From positions 62,001-126,000 of the forward strand of contig NZ_CZJT01000091.1 of the NCBI RefSeq assembly GCF_900010755.1: 64,000 nucleotides of DNA. The letters run 5' to 3'. Below the pieces are notes generated by a model, which saw nothing but the letters and a program-made list of their open reading frames with translations, was not told where the DNA came from and made no database searches. Position numbers and translations under genes: made by a program. The DNA is from Paeniglutamicibacter antarcticus (GTDB lineage: Bacteria > Actinomycetota > Actinomycetes > Actinomycetales > Micrococcaceae). Positions 8,253 to 20,247 of the stretch are shown here, piece by piece (position 1 is the stretch's first letter; the number at the start of each line of letters is the position of its first letter).

Positions 8253-9134
8253 CTAGCTTCCCACGGTCAGCTTGACCCAACGTTCATGCATGTCATCAAG
8301 GATCGGGTCCATGGCCGAGGCCGGACGGTGCGAGACCGCGTCGGTGCCAAGCACCGCTGCCATCAGCGCGCAGGCGAATGAGGCTGTCTCGATATCCGGT
8401 TCCTCACCAAGCAATTCAAAGAGCGCATCATATGCAGTGTGCGCATCAGCATGGGCCAGGGCCTCCGTGGCGAAAGCAACTGCGGTGCCCAACGCCTCGC
8501 CGGCGGCACCTTCAAGGCCTTCAACGAGTTCGGCCCAGCGCGGGGCAGCCGCCGAACCGCGCTCCAGCGCCGCACGAACCACCAGCGCCGCCCGTCCGGC
8601 CGCCTGGTGGGCCAGCGGGGAACCATGGGTCAGCGCCGCGGCATCGGTCGCAAGCTTCTGTGTGGTTGCCTCATCCACGCGCGGCAACAGGGCCATGAAG
8701 GCTGCCCGGCTGAGCACGCCGGTGGTGTCGGCTTCGGGGAACAGCGGGCGCCCGATGGAGGCCATATCGGATTCTGCAAGCGCCAGGCGGTGCTGGGCAT
8801 CACCTGCGGCAAAGACCTCGGCCCCCTCGAAGGACGCGTCGATCCAACGCGGTTGCGGCACCGGGGCGCCCTCCGGGAAGGCGCCGGCGACCAGCTTGTA
8901 CCAGCGCAACCCCGCAAGCCACATGCAGGCCGCCTCATCGGAGGCAACGCCGTCGTTGGCCCATTCCAGGGCCTCAAGCAGCCCGTCGAGCAGGAAGAGG
9001 GACAGCGTCTCGCTCTCGCCCGGTTCCTCGCCGTCGCGGGCATGGGTGGCACCGTCCACGGCGGCCAGCAGCACACCAAAGACACGGTCGGAAAAATCAG
9101 CGGGAATCGCGTACGGATCGGTTGAATCACTCAC
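8253..9134 (-). CDS. ADP-ribosylglycohydrolase-like protein, probably inactive
   Basis: This Ala-rich, helical 293-residue protein resembles ADP-ribosylglycohydrolase (ARH/DraG) family members of Arthrobacter in 'LLEALEWANDGVASDEAACMWL' (read as parts) and 'LTHGSPLAHQAAGRAA'. It lacks the N-terminal metal-binding segment with the GDALG-type motif. The C-terminal GGDTDT motif is replaced by 'EPDIETASFACALMA'. I infer a degenerate, probably non-catalytic ARH-fold protein. The GTG start at 9134 sits six bases after TAGACT on the minus strand, as in a leaderless transcript, although GGAGGG lies in the gap. It shares a 77-bp region with the divergent sbcD gene. Confidence 0.5.
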   Translation of the reverse strand: MSDSTDPYAIPADFSDRVFGVLLAAVDGATHARDGEEPGESETLSLFLLDGLLEALEWANDGVASDEAACMWLAGLRWYKLVAGAFPEGAPVPQPRWIDASFEGAEVFAAGDAQHRLALAESDMASIGRPLFPEADTTGVLSRAAFMALLPRVDEATTQKLATDAAALTHGSPLAHQAAGRAALVVRAALERGSAAAPRWAELVEGLEGAAGEALGTAVAFATEALAHADAHTAYDALFELLGEEPDIETASFACALMAAVLGTDAVSHRPASAMDPILDDMHERWVKLTVGS

Positions 9135-9211
9135 CCCTCCAGTCTATTGGGTGTGAACAGGGTGCCGCGTCGGTTTCCAAAGGGTGGCGGCCCCTCGCTA
9201 GGGTGGAACCC

Positions 9212-10374
9212 ATGCGAATCTTGCACACTTCAGACTGGCACCTTGGCCGTTCCTTCCACGGGGCCTCCCTGCTGGATGCGCAGGAGGAATTCATCGACCG
9301 CCTGCTGGGGACCATTCAGACCGAGCACATCGAGGTGCTGCTGGTCTCCGGGGACGTGTATGACCGTGCGCTTCCCTCGGTTGACGCCGTGGCGCTCTTT
9401 GACCGGACCCTGGTGCGGCTGCGTGCAAGCGGCGTGCAGATGGTCTTCACCTCCGGAAACCACGATTCGGCACTGCGCCTGGGCTTCGGCTCGGCCCTGC
9501 TTGAATACGCGGGCCTGCACCTGCGGACCCGGCTCGCGGACCTTGACCGCCCGGTGATGCTGGAGGGCGATGGCTTCGCGCTCGCCGTCTACGGGCTGCC
9601 CTACCTTGAACCGCGCATGGTCGCCGAGTCCCTGGGCGTCAGCGAACCGGGGCATTCCCCGGTGGTCGCAGCGGCACTGGGCAAGGTCCGCACGGACCTT
9701 GCCGCCCGCACCGCAGCATCCGCGCTCCCGGTTCATTCGGTGGTGTTGGCGCATGTGTTTGCCGCCGGGGGAGCCGGCTGTGAATCCGAGCGCGAACTGA
9801 GCATCGGCGGGTTGGACATCGTCCCGACCTCCCACTTCAACGACTTCACCTACTCGGCGCTGGGCCACCTGCACGGGCGGCAGAAACTTGCCGAACACAT
9901 CCGCTACTCAGGATCGCCGATCCCGTATTCATTCTCCGAAGCCGGGCACCACAAGGGCGCCTGGGTCCTGGAGGTCACGGCGGACGGGCTCGGCGAGGTC
10001 AAGACGGTCAACTGGCCGGCCAGCAAATCCCTGCGCATCCTGCGCGGCAAGATCGATGACCTGCTCACCGACAAGCAGTACGACGCGGCGCAGGACGCCT
10101 GGTGCCAGATCACGCTCACCGACAAGCACCGCCCGGCAGCCGCCATGGAACGGCTGCGCGGCAGGTTCCCTGACACCCTGGTGCTGAACTTCGACCCCGA
10201 GGGCAAGCCCGAGGAACAGCAGCACAGCTATGCCGACCGGCTCGCAGCCGCCACATCTCCCATGGAAGTGTGTTCGGGTTTCGTTGAACACGTGCGGCTT
10301 CGGCCGCTTAATACGGCCGAGGGCGATCTGCTCACCTCGGTCATTGCCCAGGTCCGCAGCGAAAAGGTTGAAAA

Positions 10375-10378
<4 letters not shown>
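9212..10378 (+). CDS. sbcD: Exonuclease subunit SbcD (Mre11-like)
   Basis: The 388-residue product has the calcineurin-like nuclease motifs in order: 'HTSDWHLG', 'GDVYDRALPS', 'TSGNHDSALRL', 'VLAHVFAAG' and 'YSALGHLHGRQ'. The frame is open to 9122, but homology begins at MRILHTSDWHLG, so I placed the start at ATG 9212, which follows GGTGG and the -10-like TAGGGT. With SbcC it forms the ATP-dependent dsDNA exo/endonuclease that cuts hairpins and protein-blocked ends. The stop overlaps the sbcC start (ATGA). Confidence 0.95.
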
Positions 10379-13479
<3,101 letters not shown>

Positions 13480-13528
13480 CGCCGCGCGGTATCTCGGCTA
13501 GACTCAGAGACGTCTGAAAAGGGTTTTG

Positions 13529-13552
13529 TGTGCCGGGAGGGGGGACGGCACA
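13529..13552 (+). promoter_or_regulatory. Hairpin in the MFS gene leader with an internal GGAGG
   Basis: TGTGCCG at 13529-13535 pairs with CGGCACA at 13546-13552, and the loop is GGAGGGGGGA. The real ribosome-binding site is probably CGGAG at 13563-13567, before TTG 13578. The exposed GGAGG loop could be a decoy ribosome-binding site or a protein or RNA contact. A second palindrome, AGACGTCT, lies at about 13509-13516. Confidence 0.4.
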
Positions 13553-13577
13553 CGCACGTGAGCGGAGTACCCTCATT

Positions 13578-14837
13578 TTGAAATCCAAGACTTCCCAAAA
13601 CGCAGCACCAGCCAAGGGATCGCCCTACGCGGCGTTGCCGCCCCTGGTCGGCTGGGCCTTCTTTCCGCTGGGCTTCTTTGCCCGGCTTCCGCTGGCCATG
13701 CTCACCATCGGTTCGATGACCCTGCTGGTCGATTCGACCGGTTCCTACGCGATGGGCGGCCTGTCAGCCGCCATGGTCGGCCTGGGCTCCGCGGTCGGCG
13801 GCCCGACCGTCGGCTACCTTTCGGACCGCATTGGCCAACGCCGGGTGTTGATCCCGGTGGCGGTCCTGCAAGCCGTGCTGATTGCCGCCTTGATGTGGTT
13901 CGGTGGATCCGCGGCACTGGGCCCGATCTGGCTGGTGATCCTGCTTTCGGTATTGGCCGGTGCCACCGGTCCGCAGATCGGCCCGCTGGCTCGAGTCCGC
14001 TGGATGGCGTTGACCCGTAAGCGCGAAACCGGGGGCCGTGAACTATCTGCGGCCTTGAGCTATGAAAGCATGGTCGACGAGCTCGGCTTCGTGCTTGGCC
14101 CGGCAGCCGTCGGACTCTTCGCGGCCCTGATCGCCCCGTGGCTGCCACTGGCCATCGCCGCTGTCATGACGTTGGTGCTGGTCCCGCTGTTCGCCATGCA
14201 CCACACCGAAAAAGCTGTGCTTCCACAGGTCAAAAACGTTTCCAAGATCAAGCTCACGCGCAACCAGGTTTCCGGGATCGCCATTGCCGTGGTCGGCATG
14301 ATCGGCATGGGAACCTTCTTCGGTTCCAGCGCCGCCGGCACCATGGCCTTCGCCGGCGCCCAGGGAAATGCGAACATCGGCGGGTTGCTCTATGCGGCGG
14401 TCGGCACCACCAGCTCGCTGATGGCGCTCTCCGTGGCCTTCTGGCCGCAGGGTTGGCCGCAGGCCAGCCGCTGGTTGGCCTGCGCAATCTTCATGGTTCC
14501 GGCGGCGTTGCTCTTGCAGTTGCCCTCCGGGTTTGGCTCGATGATCGCCGTGCTGCTGCTGGTCGGTCTCCCGGTGGGACCGATCCTTGTCACCATCTTC
14601 ACCCTCGGCGGGGAAATCGCACCGCCGCAGCGCCTCTCGACGGTGATGACGCTGTTGTCCTCGGGCATCGTCGTCGGAACCTCCATAGGCAACGGGCTTG
14701 CCGGCCTGCTGGCCGATTCGCACGGATACGCCGGAGCCTTCGGTGTCGCCGCGGCGGCCGCGATGTTGTTGCTGCTCTCCGGTGCCGCGATGGCCTGGAC
14801 GCGCACGCGCATCCAGCGCCGCAAACTGGCTGCCTAG
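13578..14837 (+). CDS. Major facilitator superfamily transporter
   Basis: About 419 residues with twelve predicted membrane spans. It carries the MFS loop 2-3 motif 'GYLSDRIGQRRVL' near residue 85, a long central loop around residues 205-225, and repeated Gly/Ala-rich helices. I placed the start at TTG 13578, ten bases after CGGAG; a GTG at 13530 in the leader hairpin is the alternative. Sugar or drug efflux is possible, but no substrate is indicated. It stands between sbcC and the convergent IclR gene, ending one base from that gene's stop. Confidence 0.8.
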   Translation: MKSKTSQNAAPAKGSPYAALPPLVGWAFFPLGFFARLPLAMLTIGSMTLLVDSTGSYAMGGLSAAMVGLGSAVGGPTVGYLSDRIGQRRVLIPVAVLQAVLIAALMWFGGSAALGPIWLVILLSVLAGATGPQIGPLARVRWMALTRKRETGGRELSAALSYESMVDELGFVLGPAAVGLFAALIAPWLPLAIAAVMTLVLVPLFAMHHTEKAVLPQVKNVSKIKLTRNQVSGIAIAVVGMIGMGTFFGSSAAGTMAFAGAQGNANIGGLLYAAVGTTSSLMALSVAFWPQGWPQASRWLACAIFMVPAALLLQLPSGFGSMIAVLLLVGLPVGPILVTIFTLGGEIAPPQRLSTVMTLLSSGIVVGTSIGNGLAGLLADSHGYAGAFGVAAAAAMLLLLSGAAMAWTRTRIQRRKLAA

Positions 14838-14838
14838 C

Positions 14839-15561
14839 CTAGCCCAGCTCGGCCTCGATGGCGCGTGCCGCTTCGCGCAGGCGCGCGCCAATGGCGTCGA
14901 CGTCGCTGGAGTTCGACCCACTGCTGTAGACGACGGCAACGGCCGCCGGAAGCCGTCCGGGCACCTCAATGGGCGCGGCCACGGAGGACAGCCCTGGAAT
15001 CACCTCGTCGATGCTTGTTGCATAGCCCTTGCGTCGGGCCAATGCCGCATTGTCCCGGTACGGGGTTTCGTTCTTCAGGGCGTTCCACTGTCCCTCGGTG
15101 AGCGTGGATTGCATCGCAATGCCGGGGGCTCCGTGCCCGAACGGGTGCCGGGTCCCGGGGTGCTGAACCACGGTTGCATGCACGTGGCGCGGCTCCACCG
15201 TCACCAAGGTGGTGCAGTCCGGCTGGTCCCACACGGCAATGAAGGCACACATCTTCAGCTCGTTGGCCAAGACCGTGAGCTCCGGCAAGGCGGCGCTTTG
15301 CAGGTCCCGTTGCACCCCGCGGGCCAGCACCGCGAGTCCCGGGGCAGCATGGACGCGTCCGGATTCATCGCGGGTGACCAGCCGGTGGTCCTCCAGGGTG
15401 CGCAGGATCCGGTAGGCGATCGAGCGGTGCACGCCCAGGTCCTGGGCGAGTTGGGCGATGGTCCGCGGACCATTGGCCTCGGCGAGCAACTCGAGCATGC
15501 GGATGCCGCGCGACAACGTTTGCGACGCCGGAGCCGGTGCCGCGTTGGGGGAGGAAGCCAT
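14839..15561 (-). CDS. IclR-family transcriptional regulator of the hpaBC side
   Basis: The 240-residue product has an N-terminal winged helix-turn-helix (about residues 12-75, 'TIAQLAQDLGVHRSIAYRIL') and a C-terminal IclR ligand-binding domain (about 85-240). ATG 15561 begins the homologous part; the frame runs 23 codons further upstream without a better site. It is divergent from hpaC, and two TTCGATATTAGAA repeats lie between them, so it probably controls hpaBC and itself in response to 4-hydroxyphenylacetate or a related aromatic acid. The effector is inferred from context. Confidence 0.85.
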   Translation of the reverse strand: MASSPNAAPAPASQTLSRGIRMLELLAEANGPRTIAQLAQDLGVHRSIAYRILRTLEDHRLVTRDESGRVHAAPGLAVLARGVQRDLQSAALPELTVLANELKMCAFIAVWDQPDCTTLVTVEPRHVHATVVQHPGTRHPFGHGAPGIAMQSTLTEGQWNALKNETPYRDNAALARRKGYATSIDEVIPGLSSVAAPIEVPGRLPAAVAVVYSSGSNSSDVDAIGARLREAARAIEAELG

Positions 15562-15649
15562 GTGAACAGTGACCCTTTCGAAAAAAGTCTTGCCGGGCCC
15601 GTGGAGCCTTGTCTGCCGAACGCAACTCAACTATGGTTGAAGCCACAGT

Positions 15650-15682
15650 TTCGATATTAGAACCGTAAGTTCGATATTAGAA
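15650..15682. promoter_or_regulatory. Tandem IclR-type operator between iclR and hpaC
   Basis: TTCGATATTAGAA occurs at 15650-15662 and again, identically, at 15670-15682. The period is 20 bp, about two helical turns. Each copy is an imperfect TTC-N7-GAA palindrome. The position between divergent IclR and hpaC genes suits cooperative binding of two IclR dimers on the same DNA face. Confidence 0.6.
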
Positions 15683-15740
15683 TGTTTGCGACCCGGATGC
15701 GAGCCGCATGACACGGCGGGGAATCCTGGAGCAATTCACG

Positions 15741-16277
15741 ATGGCCATACGCAAGGACGTGGTCGCCGAGGGCGGCCTTCCCGGGACGCTGGACGGTGCC
15801 GCGTTGAGGCACTTCCGCGGTAGCCTCGGCCGGTTTGCCACGGGCGTTGCCATCGTGACATTTGACGGCACCGAACGACGCCACGGGATCACCGTCAATT
15901 CTTTCACCTCGGTCTCCATGGATCCGCCGCTGGTGCTGGTATCGATCGCCCGCAGCACCAGGGCCCACGACGAACTTGCCGGACGCCCGTTCACCGTGAA
16001 CATCCTGGGCGCCGAACAGCGCGAACTTGCCATGCACTTTGCCGGCACGCCGGGACGCGACCCGCTCTGGGTCGAGGGTTCGACGGCGCCGCGGTTATCC
16101 GGTGTACTGGCCTTCTTTTCCTGCACGCCCTGGGCCGCCTACGACGGGGGAGACCACACCCTCTACCTGGGTGAGGTGCGGGACTTCAACTACCGCCAGG
16201 GTGACGCGCTGGCCTTCGCCAACGGCGCCTTCACCACCATCCCCGAAAGTCAATTGGGAGTCGAGGAACTCCTCTGA
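15741..16277 (+). CDS. hpaC: Flavin reductase component of 4-hydroxyphenylacetate 3-monooxygenase
   Basis: A 178-residue protein of the flavin reductase-like (HpaC/ActVB) family, with 'LRHFRGSLGRFATGVAIVT', 'HGITVNSFTSVSMDPPLVL' and 'TVNILGAEQRELAMHFAG'. It supplies FADH2 or FMNH2 to the oxygenase encoded by the next gene. ATG 15741 is preferred over the GTG/ATG at 15708 because GGAG at 15726-15729 precedes it. It lies 79 bp before hpaB in the same direction, so the two are probably one transcript from the operator-bearing region upstream. Confidence 0.85.
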   Translation: MAIRKDVVAEGGLPGTLDGAALRHFRGSLGRFATGVAIVTFDGTERRHGITVNSFTSVSMDPPLVLVSIARSTRAHDELAGRPFTVNILGAEQRELAMHFAGTPGRDPLWVEGSTAPRLSGVLAFFSCTPWAAYDGGDHTLYLGEVRDFNYRQGDALAFANGAFTTIPESQLGVEELL

Positions 16278-16356
16278 ACCGCCAGCTCCCCGGCCGGGGC
16301 GGGATGGACCGCCCCGGTGCCGCAACACCGCAACCGCACAGCACAAGAGGCACACC

Positions 16357-17808
16357 ATGGGTATCCGCACCGGCAAGCAATTCCTGGACAAGCTCAACTC
16401 GATGACCCCGCACCTGGTCATCGACGGCGAGGTGGTTTCGGGGAACCTCACCGAGCACCCGGCCTTCAGGGGGCTCGCGCGTACCTACGCCAGGCTCTTT
16501 GATATGCAGCACGACCCCACCTACCGGGACACGTTGACCTACACCTCGCCCAGCAGCGGGGATCTTGTCAACGCCTCCTTTATGGTCCCGCGATCCCTCG
16601 AGGACCTGGTGGCCCGGCGTGCCGCCATGAAGGTGTGGGCCGAATACTCAAACGGTTTCCTGGGCCGCACCGGCGACTACATGAATTCCGCACTCACGGC
16701 ACTGGCCACCGCCAAGACGTTCTTCGCGAAGGCGGACCCGGTCTTTGGCAAACGCCTCGAGGCGTACTACGTCTTGGCCCGCGAAAACGACCTGCTGGCA
16801 ACCCACACGCTGATCCCGCCCCAGGCCAACCGCTCGGTGTCCGGCTCCGAGCAGCTCGGTGGCCAACTCACCGCCAGGATTGTCCGTGAAGACGCGGACG
16901 GGATCGTCATCAGCGGCGCCCGCATGCTGGCGACCATCGCCCCGATTGCCGACGAGCTGCTGGTCTTCCCCTCCACGGTGTTGCGCGGAACCCCCGAGGA
17001 TGAGCCCTATTCGTTCGCCTTCGCCATCCAGAACGACGCCCCGGGGCTTCGCTACCTGTGCCGCACCGGGCTGCACCATGGCGGCAACGCGCACGATGAG
17101 CCGCTGGCCAGCCGCTTCGATGAGATCGATGCTGTCGTCGTGTTCGACAACGTCTTCGTCCCCAACGAACGCATCTTCATGAAGGGGCACCCGGAGCTAT
17201 GTAACGCCTGGTACCAGGAGACCGGCGCCGGGGCATTGATGACCCACCAGGTTCTCACCCGCACGGTGGCCAAGTCGGAGTTCTACCTGGGGTTGGCCTC
17301 GGAGATCGCGTCGGCCATCGGCATCGACGGCTTCCAGCACATCCAGGAGGACCTTGCCGAGTTGATCCGCTACGTGGAGCTGGGCAAGGCGCTGCTCACC
17401 GCAGCCGAGGCGCTGGCCGCGCCGAGTGCCGACGGGGTGTTCCTTCCGCATTGGGACACCCTGAATGCGGCGCGCAACTGGTACCCGAAAGCCTCCCAGC
17501 GTTTCCCCGAGATCATCAGGAAATTCTGCGCCTCGGGCCTGATGGCCCTGCCGGGGCAGGCGGACCTGCAGGTGGCCGGCGGCGACATCGAGATGTTCCT
17601 GCAAGGCAAATCGCTGACCGGTCCCGAGCGCATCAAGCTCTTCAAGCTTGCCTACGACGCCTCGATCACCGGATTCTCAAGCCGGCAGGCCCTGTACGAG
17701 TACTTCTTCTTCGGCGACCCGGTCCGCATGGCAGGTGCTCTGGTCAATAGCTACGACCGTGAACCGGCCCGGGCGCGCGTGCGGGAATTCCTGGCCCGCG
17801 CGGACTGA
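16357..17808 (+). CDS. hpaB: 4-hydroxyphenylacetate 3-monooxygenase, oxygenase component
   Basis: The 483-residue protein fits HpaB (about 480-520 residues; acyl-CoA dehydrogenase fold): 'RTGKQFLDKLNSMTPHLVIDG' near the start, 'FLGRTGDYMNSALTAL', 'ARENDLLATHTLIPPQANRS' and a central 'VVVFDNVFVPNERIF'. It uses reduced flavin and O2 to make 3,4-dihydroxyphenylacetate (homoprotocatechuate). The open frame extends to 16027 over hpaC, but ATG 16357 with AGAGG six bases before it begins the conserved part. It would feed HpaD encoded at 27376-28485. Confidence 0.92.
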   Translation: MGIRTGKQFLDKLNSMTPHLVIDGEVVSGNLTEHPAFRGLARTYARLFDMQHDPTYRDTLTYTSPSSGDLVNASFMVPRSLEDLVARRAAMKVWAEYSNGFLGRTGDYMNSALTALATAKTFFAKADPVFGKRLEAYYVLARENDLLATHTLIPPQANRSVSGSEQLGGQLTARIVREDADGIVISGARMLATIAPIADELLVFPSTVLRGTPEDEPYSFAFAIQNDAPGLRYLCRTGLHHGGNAHDEPLASRFDEIDAVVVFDNVFVPNERIFMKGHPELCNAWYQETGAGALMTHQVLTRTVAKSEFYLGLASEIASAIGIDGFQHIQEDLAELIRYVELGKALLTAAEALAAPSADGVFLPHWDTLNAARNWYPKASQRFPEIIRKFCASGLMALPGQADLQVAGGDIEMFLQGKSLTGPERIKLFKLAYDASITGFSSRQALYEYFFFGDPVRMAGALVNSYDREPARARVREFLARAD

Positions 17809-17955
17809 GACCCGCGATGCCATGGGTCAGTCCATGTGGGAGCGAAAGTTGTTGCGGGCTCCCGGTGCGTGGCGGACCTGCGGGTGTCGTCTCAAAATAT
17901 GGAATTCGGGTGAGCCTCGTCACCAAAAGTGCGGTACCATGATTCAAGTCACATT

Positions 17956-17973
17956 ACCGTCCGAACGGTCGGT
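17956..17973. promoter_or_regulatory. Imperfect palindrome upstream of the MHS transporter
   Basis: ACCGTCCGAACGGTCGGT is an 18-bp near-palindrome (ACCG-N-CCG / CGG-N-CGGT) 59 bp before the transporter start, of the size TetR-family repressors bind. No TetR gene lies nearby, so the cognate regulator, if any, is elsewhere. Confidence 0.35.
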
Positions 17974-18031
17974 ATTCAGAAATATCGCATCATTCGCCAG
18001 CGCTCCGGCGCACCCCCCATTTGGAGTTCCC

Positions 18032-19402
18032 ATGGCCTCATCGTCGTTGGCAGCAAAGTCAAAGCGTTCCGAGGAGCGCCGCGTCCTTGCCGGCACCCTG
18101 GTTGGCACCACCATCGAGTGGTACGACTTCTTCATCTTCGCGCAGCTCACCGCAACGTTGTTGACCCCGTTGTTCCTGAAGCCGCTGGGTGAATCCAACC
18201 CGGGACTGGCGCAGATCCTGGCCTTCGCCATGATCGGCATCTCCTTCCTCTTCCGTCCGCTGGGCGCCATCGTCGCCGGCCACCTGGGTGACAAGTACGG
18301 ACGCAAGCGTGTGCTGGTCGCGACATTGATCATGATGGGTGCCGCGACCGCGCTGATCGGCCTGTTGCCGACCTACGCGCAGATCGGCCTCTGGGCCCCG
18401 CTGCTGCTGGTGCTGCTTCGTATCATCCAGGGCTTCTCCGCGGGCGGCGAATGGGGCGGTGCGGCACTGATGGCCGTCGAGCATGCGCCCAAAAACAAGC
18501 GCGGCTACTTCGGTGCCTACCCGCAGATCGGTGTCCCGATCGGCATGATCCTTGCCACCGGCATGCTCTACATCCTGCGCGTTTCCATGACCCCCGAGCA
18601 GTTCCTGGCTTGGGGCTGGCGCATCCCGTTCCTGCTCTCGGTGCTGCTGATCATCGTCGGTTACCTGATCCGCAAGGCCGTGGAGGAATCCCCGATCTTC
18701 AAACAGCTGGCGCTGCGCAAGGCCAGCGAACACACCCCGCTGAAGCAGCTCTTCCAGTCCAACACCAAGGAAGTCATCCAGGCTGCCCTGATCTTCATCT
18801 CCAACAATGCCGCCGGCTACCTGGTCATCGCGTTCTTCATCTCCTACACCACCAAGGTGTTGGAGATGCCAGCGGCGCCGGTGCTGCTGGCCACCACCGT
18901 CGGCTCCGTGGGCTGGCTGATCTTCACCCTGGTCGGCGGTTGGCTCTCGGACATCATCGGACGCCGCAACACCTTTGTGCTCGGTTATGCGATTGTCTTC
19001 GTCTGGATGATCCCGATGTTCATGCTGATCGACACGCGCAGCATCTTCCTCTACGGAGTCGCGGTCTTCGTGCTGACCATCGGCCTGGGTCTTTCCTACG
19101 GACCGCAGTCCGCCATGTACGCCGAGATGTTCCCGGCACACATCCGCTACTCGGGCATCTCCATCGGCTACGCATTGGGCGCGATCCTCGGCGGCGCGTT
19201 CGCCGCAACCATCGCCCAGGTCCTGCTGGAGGAAACCGGCAAGTCCATCTCGATTGCCATCTACATCATGGTCATGACCGTCATCTCGGTGGCCGCCGTC
19301 TTCTGGGTCGGCGAGACCAAGGGCAACAACCTCCATGTCGAGGACATCGACCCGGAGCTGCAGGCTGCCCATGACGCCGAACAGCGCGGCCAGCATGCCT
19401 AG
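18032..19402 (+). CDS. MHS-family MFS transporter, probable 4-hydroxyphenylacetate or aromatic-acid uptake
   Basis: 456 residues with twelve spans and the metabolite:H+ symporter signature: 'VGTTIEWYDFFIFAQLTA' in span 1, 'GHLGDKYGRKRVL' in loop 2-3 and 'GGEWGGAALMAVEHAP' in span 4. ATG 18032 is preceded by GGAG at 18023-18026; the open frame to 17648 overlaps hpaB and is not used. It follows hpaCB in the same direction after 223 bp and is followed by a large terminator, so uptake of the HpaBC substrate is the simplest reading. The substrate is inferred from context only. Confidence 0.85.
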   Translation: MASSSLAAKSKRSEERRVLAGTLVGTTIEWYDFFIFAQLTATLLTPLFLKPLGESNPGLAQILAFAMIGISFLFRPLGAIVAGHLGDKYGRKRVLVATLIMMGAATALIGLLPTYAQIGLWAPLLLVLLRIIQGFSAGGEWGGAALMAVEHAPKNKRGYFGAYPQIGVPIGMILATGMLYILRVSMTPEQFLAWGWRIPFLLSVLLIIVGYLIRKAVEESPIFKQLALRKASEHTPLKQLFQSNTKEVIQAALIFISNNAAGYLVIAFFISYTTKVLEMPAAPVLLATTVGSVGWLIFTLVGGWLSDIIGRRNTFVLGYAIVFVWMIPMFMLIDTRSIFLYGVAVFVLTIGLGLSYGPQSAMYAEMFPAHIRYSGISIGYALGAILGGAFAATIAQVLLEETGKSISIAIYIMVMTVISVAAVFWVGETKGNNLHVEDIDPELQAAHDAEQRGQHA

Positions 19403-19427
19403 GCGCTAACCCGGCGCGCATCACCAA

Positions 19428-19492
19428 CAGGGCCGGTCGGCTCGATTCCTTCCCAGTCACGAATGCGGGAAAGATCGGGCCGACCGGCCCTG
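19428..19492 (+). terminator. Extended hairpin terminator after the MHS transporter
   Basis: CAGGGCCGGTCGGC at 19428-19441 pairs perfectly with GCCGACCGGCCCTG at 19479-19492. Inside, TTCCC pairs with GGGAA. The structure lies between the rightward transporter and the leftward phosphoribosyltransferase gene and may serve both. Confidence 0.65.
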
Positions 19493-19578
19493 CGCATGTA
19501 GTGGGTGCAACCTCCGCGGTCTTCGGTGCGTCGTGCGATGCGTTCCGAAGGCCCTACGTAAAACTCAAAGGGTGAAAC

Positions 19579-20247
19579 TCAAAGGTGCGGGATCAACGCG
19601 ATGATTTCCTCATCGCTCACCGCATCGAACCGTGAGTAGAAGGCGCTGACTGTATTGAAGACCTTGGGGGAGATGGCGCAGATGAATTCGTCAGCCTCCT
19701 CAATAATGTCCTGGCGTGCCTGCTTCTGGGCCACGGGCGCCACGGCAACCACGCGCGCCGCCCCGGCGGCACGAACAACGTCGACGGCTGCCAGCATGGT
19801 GGCAGCTGACGCCATGCCGTCATCGACCAGGATCACAGTCCGGTCCCGCACCGGCAGGACAACATCGCCGATGACGCGGTGCTGCAGGTCCGCCAATTCT
19901 TCCCGGGCCGTGGCCTCCACCGCGGCAAGGACCTCGGGGGTGAAGCGTTCGCGCGCCGGATCCCACATGCGCTGGATGTACTTCAACGACGTCGTCTCCC
20001 CGTAGGAGGCAAGCGCCGCATAGGAAACATCGCTGCGTTCGGGCATGACCAGCGGGCGCACCGCCAATGCGTCGACCTCGACGCCCAGGATCCTGGCGAT
20101 CTCGGCAGCCACGGGAACACCGCCGCGCAGCAGGCCCAGGACCACAACATTCGAATCGCCGGCAAAGGCTGTCAGCTCGCCGGCCAGGAATTCCCCCGCC
20201 TCGACCCTGTCGGCAAAGCGGATGGGTGCAACATTGGCTGGATTCAT
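19579..20247 (-). CDS. Phosphoribosyltransferase-domain protein (copy 1)
   Basis: A 222-residue PRTase-fold protein with 'VVLGLLRGGVPVAAEIAR' near residue 35 and the PRPP-binding loop 'TVILVDDGMASAATM' near residue 135. The usual loop is DDGxATGAT; here Thr-Gly is replaced by Ser-Ala, so PRPP binding may be altered. It is a paralogue of the gene at 21133-21810, and both share the unusual start context TTGAACCATGAA with no ribosome-binding site. CAGACT lies six bases before ATG, suggesting a leaderless transcript. The substrate is unknown; the family is often annotated only by domain. Confidence 0.8.
   Translation of the reverse strand: MNPANVAPIRFADRVEAGEFLAGELTAFAGDSNVVVLGLLRGGVPVAAEIARILGVEVDALAVRPLVMPERSDVSYAALASYGETTSLKYIQRMWDPARERFTPEVLAAVEATAREELADLQHRVIGDVVLPVRDRTVILVDDGMASAATMLAAVDVVRAAGAARVVAVAPVAQKQARQDIIEEADEFICAISPKVFNTVSAFYSRFDAVSDEEIIALIPHL

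Noticed and set aside
16027..16356. N-terminal extension of the hpaB frame
   Set aside because: It overlaps hpaC, has Arg/Pro-rich shadow composition, and the conserved HpaB start with a ribosome-binding site is at 16357.
18059..19396. A 445-residue open frame on the minus strand opposite the MHS transporter
   Set aside because: Its composition (Asp/Gln/Arg/Gly-rich) is that of an antisense frame of a membrane protein; the + strand gene is clear.
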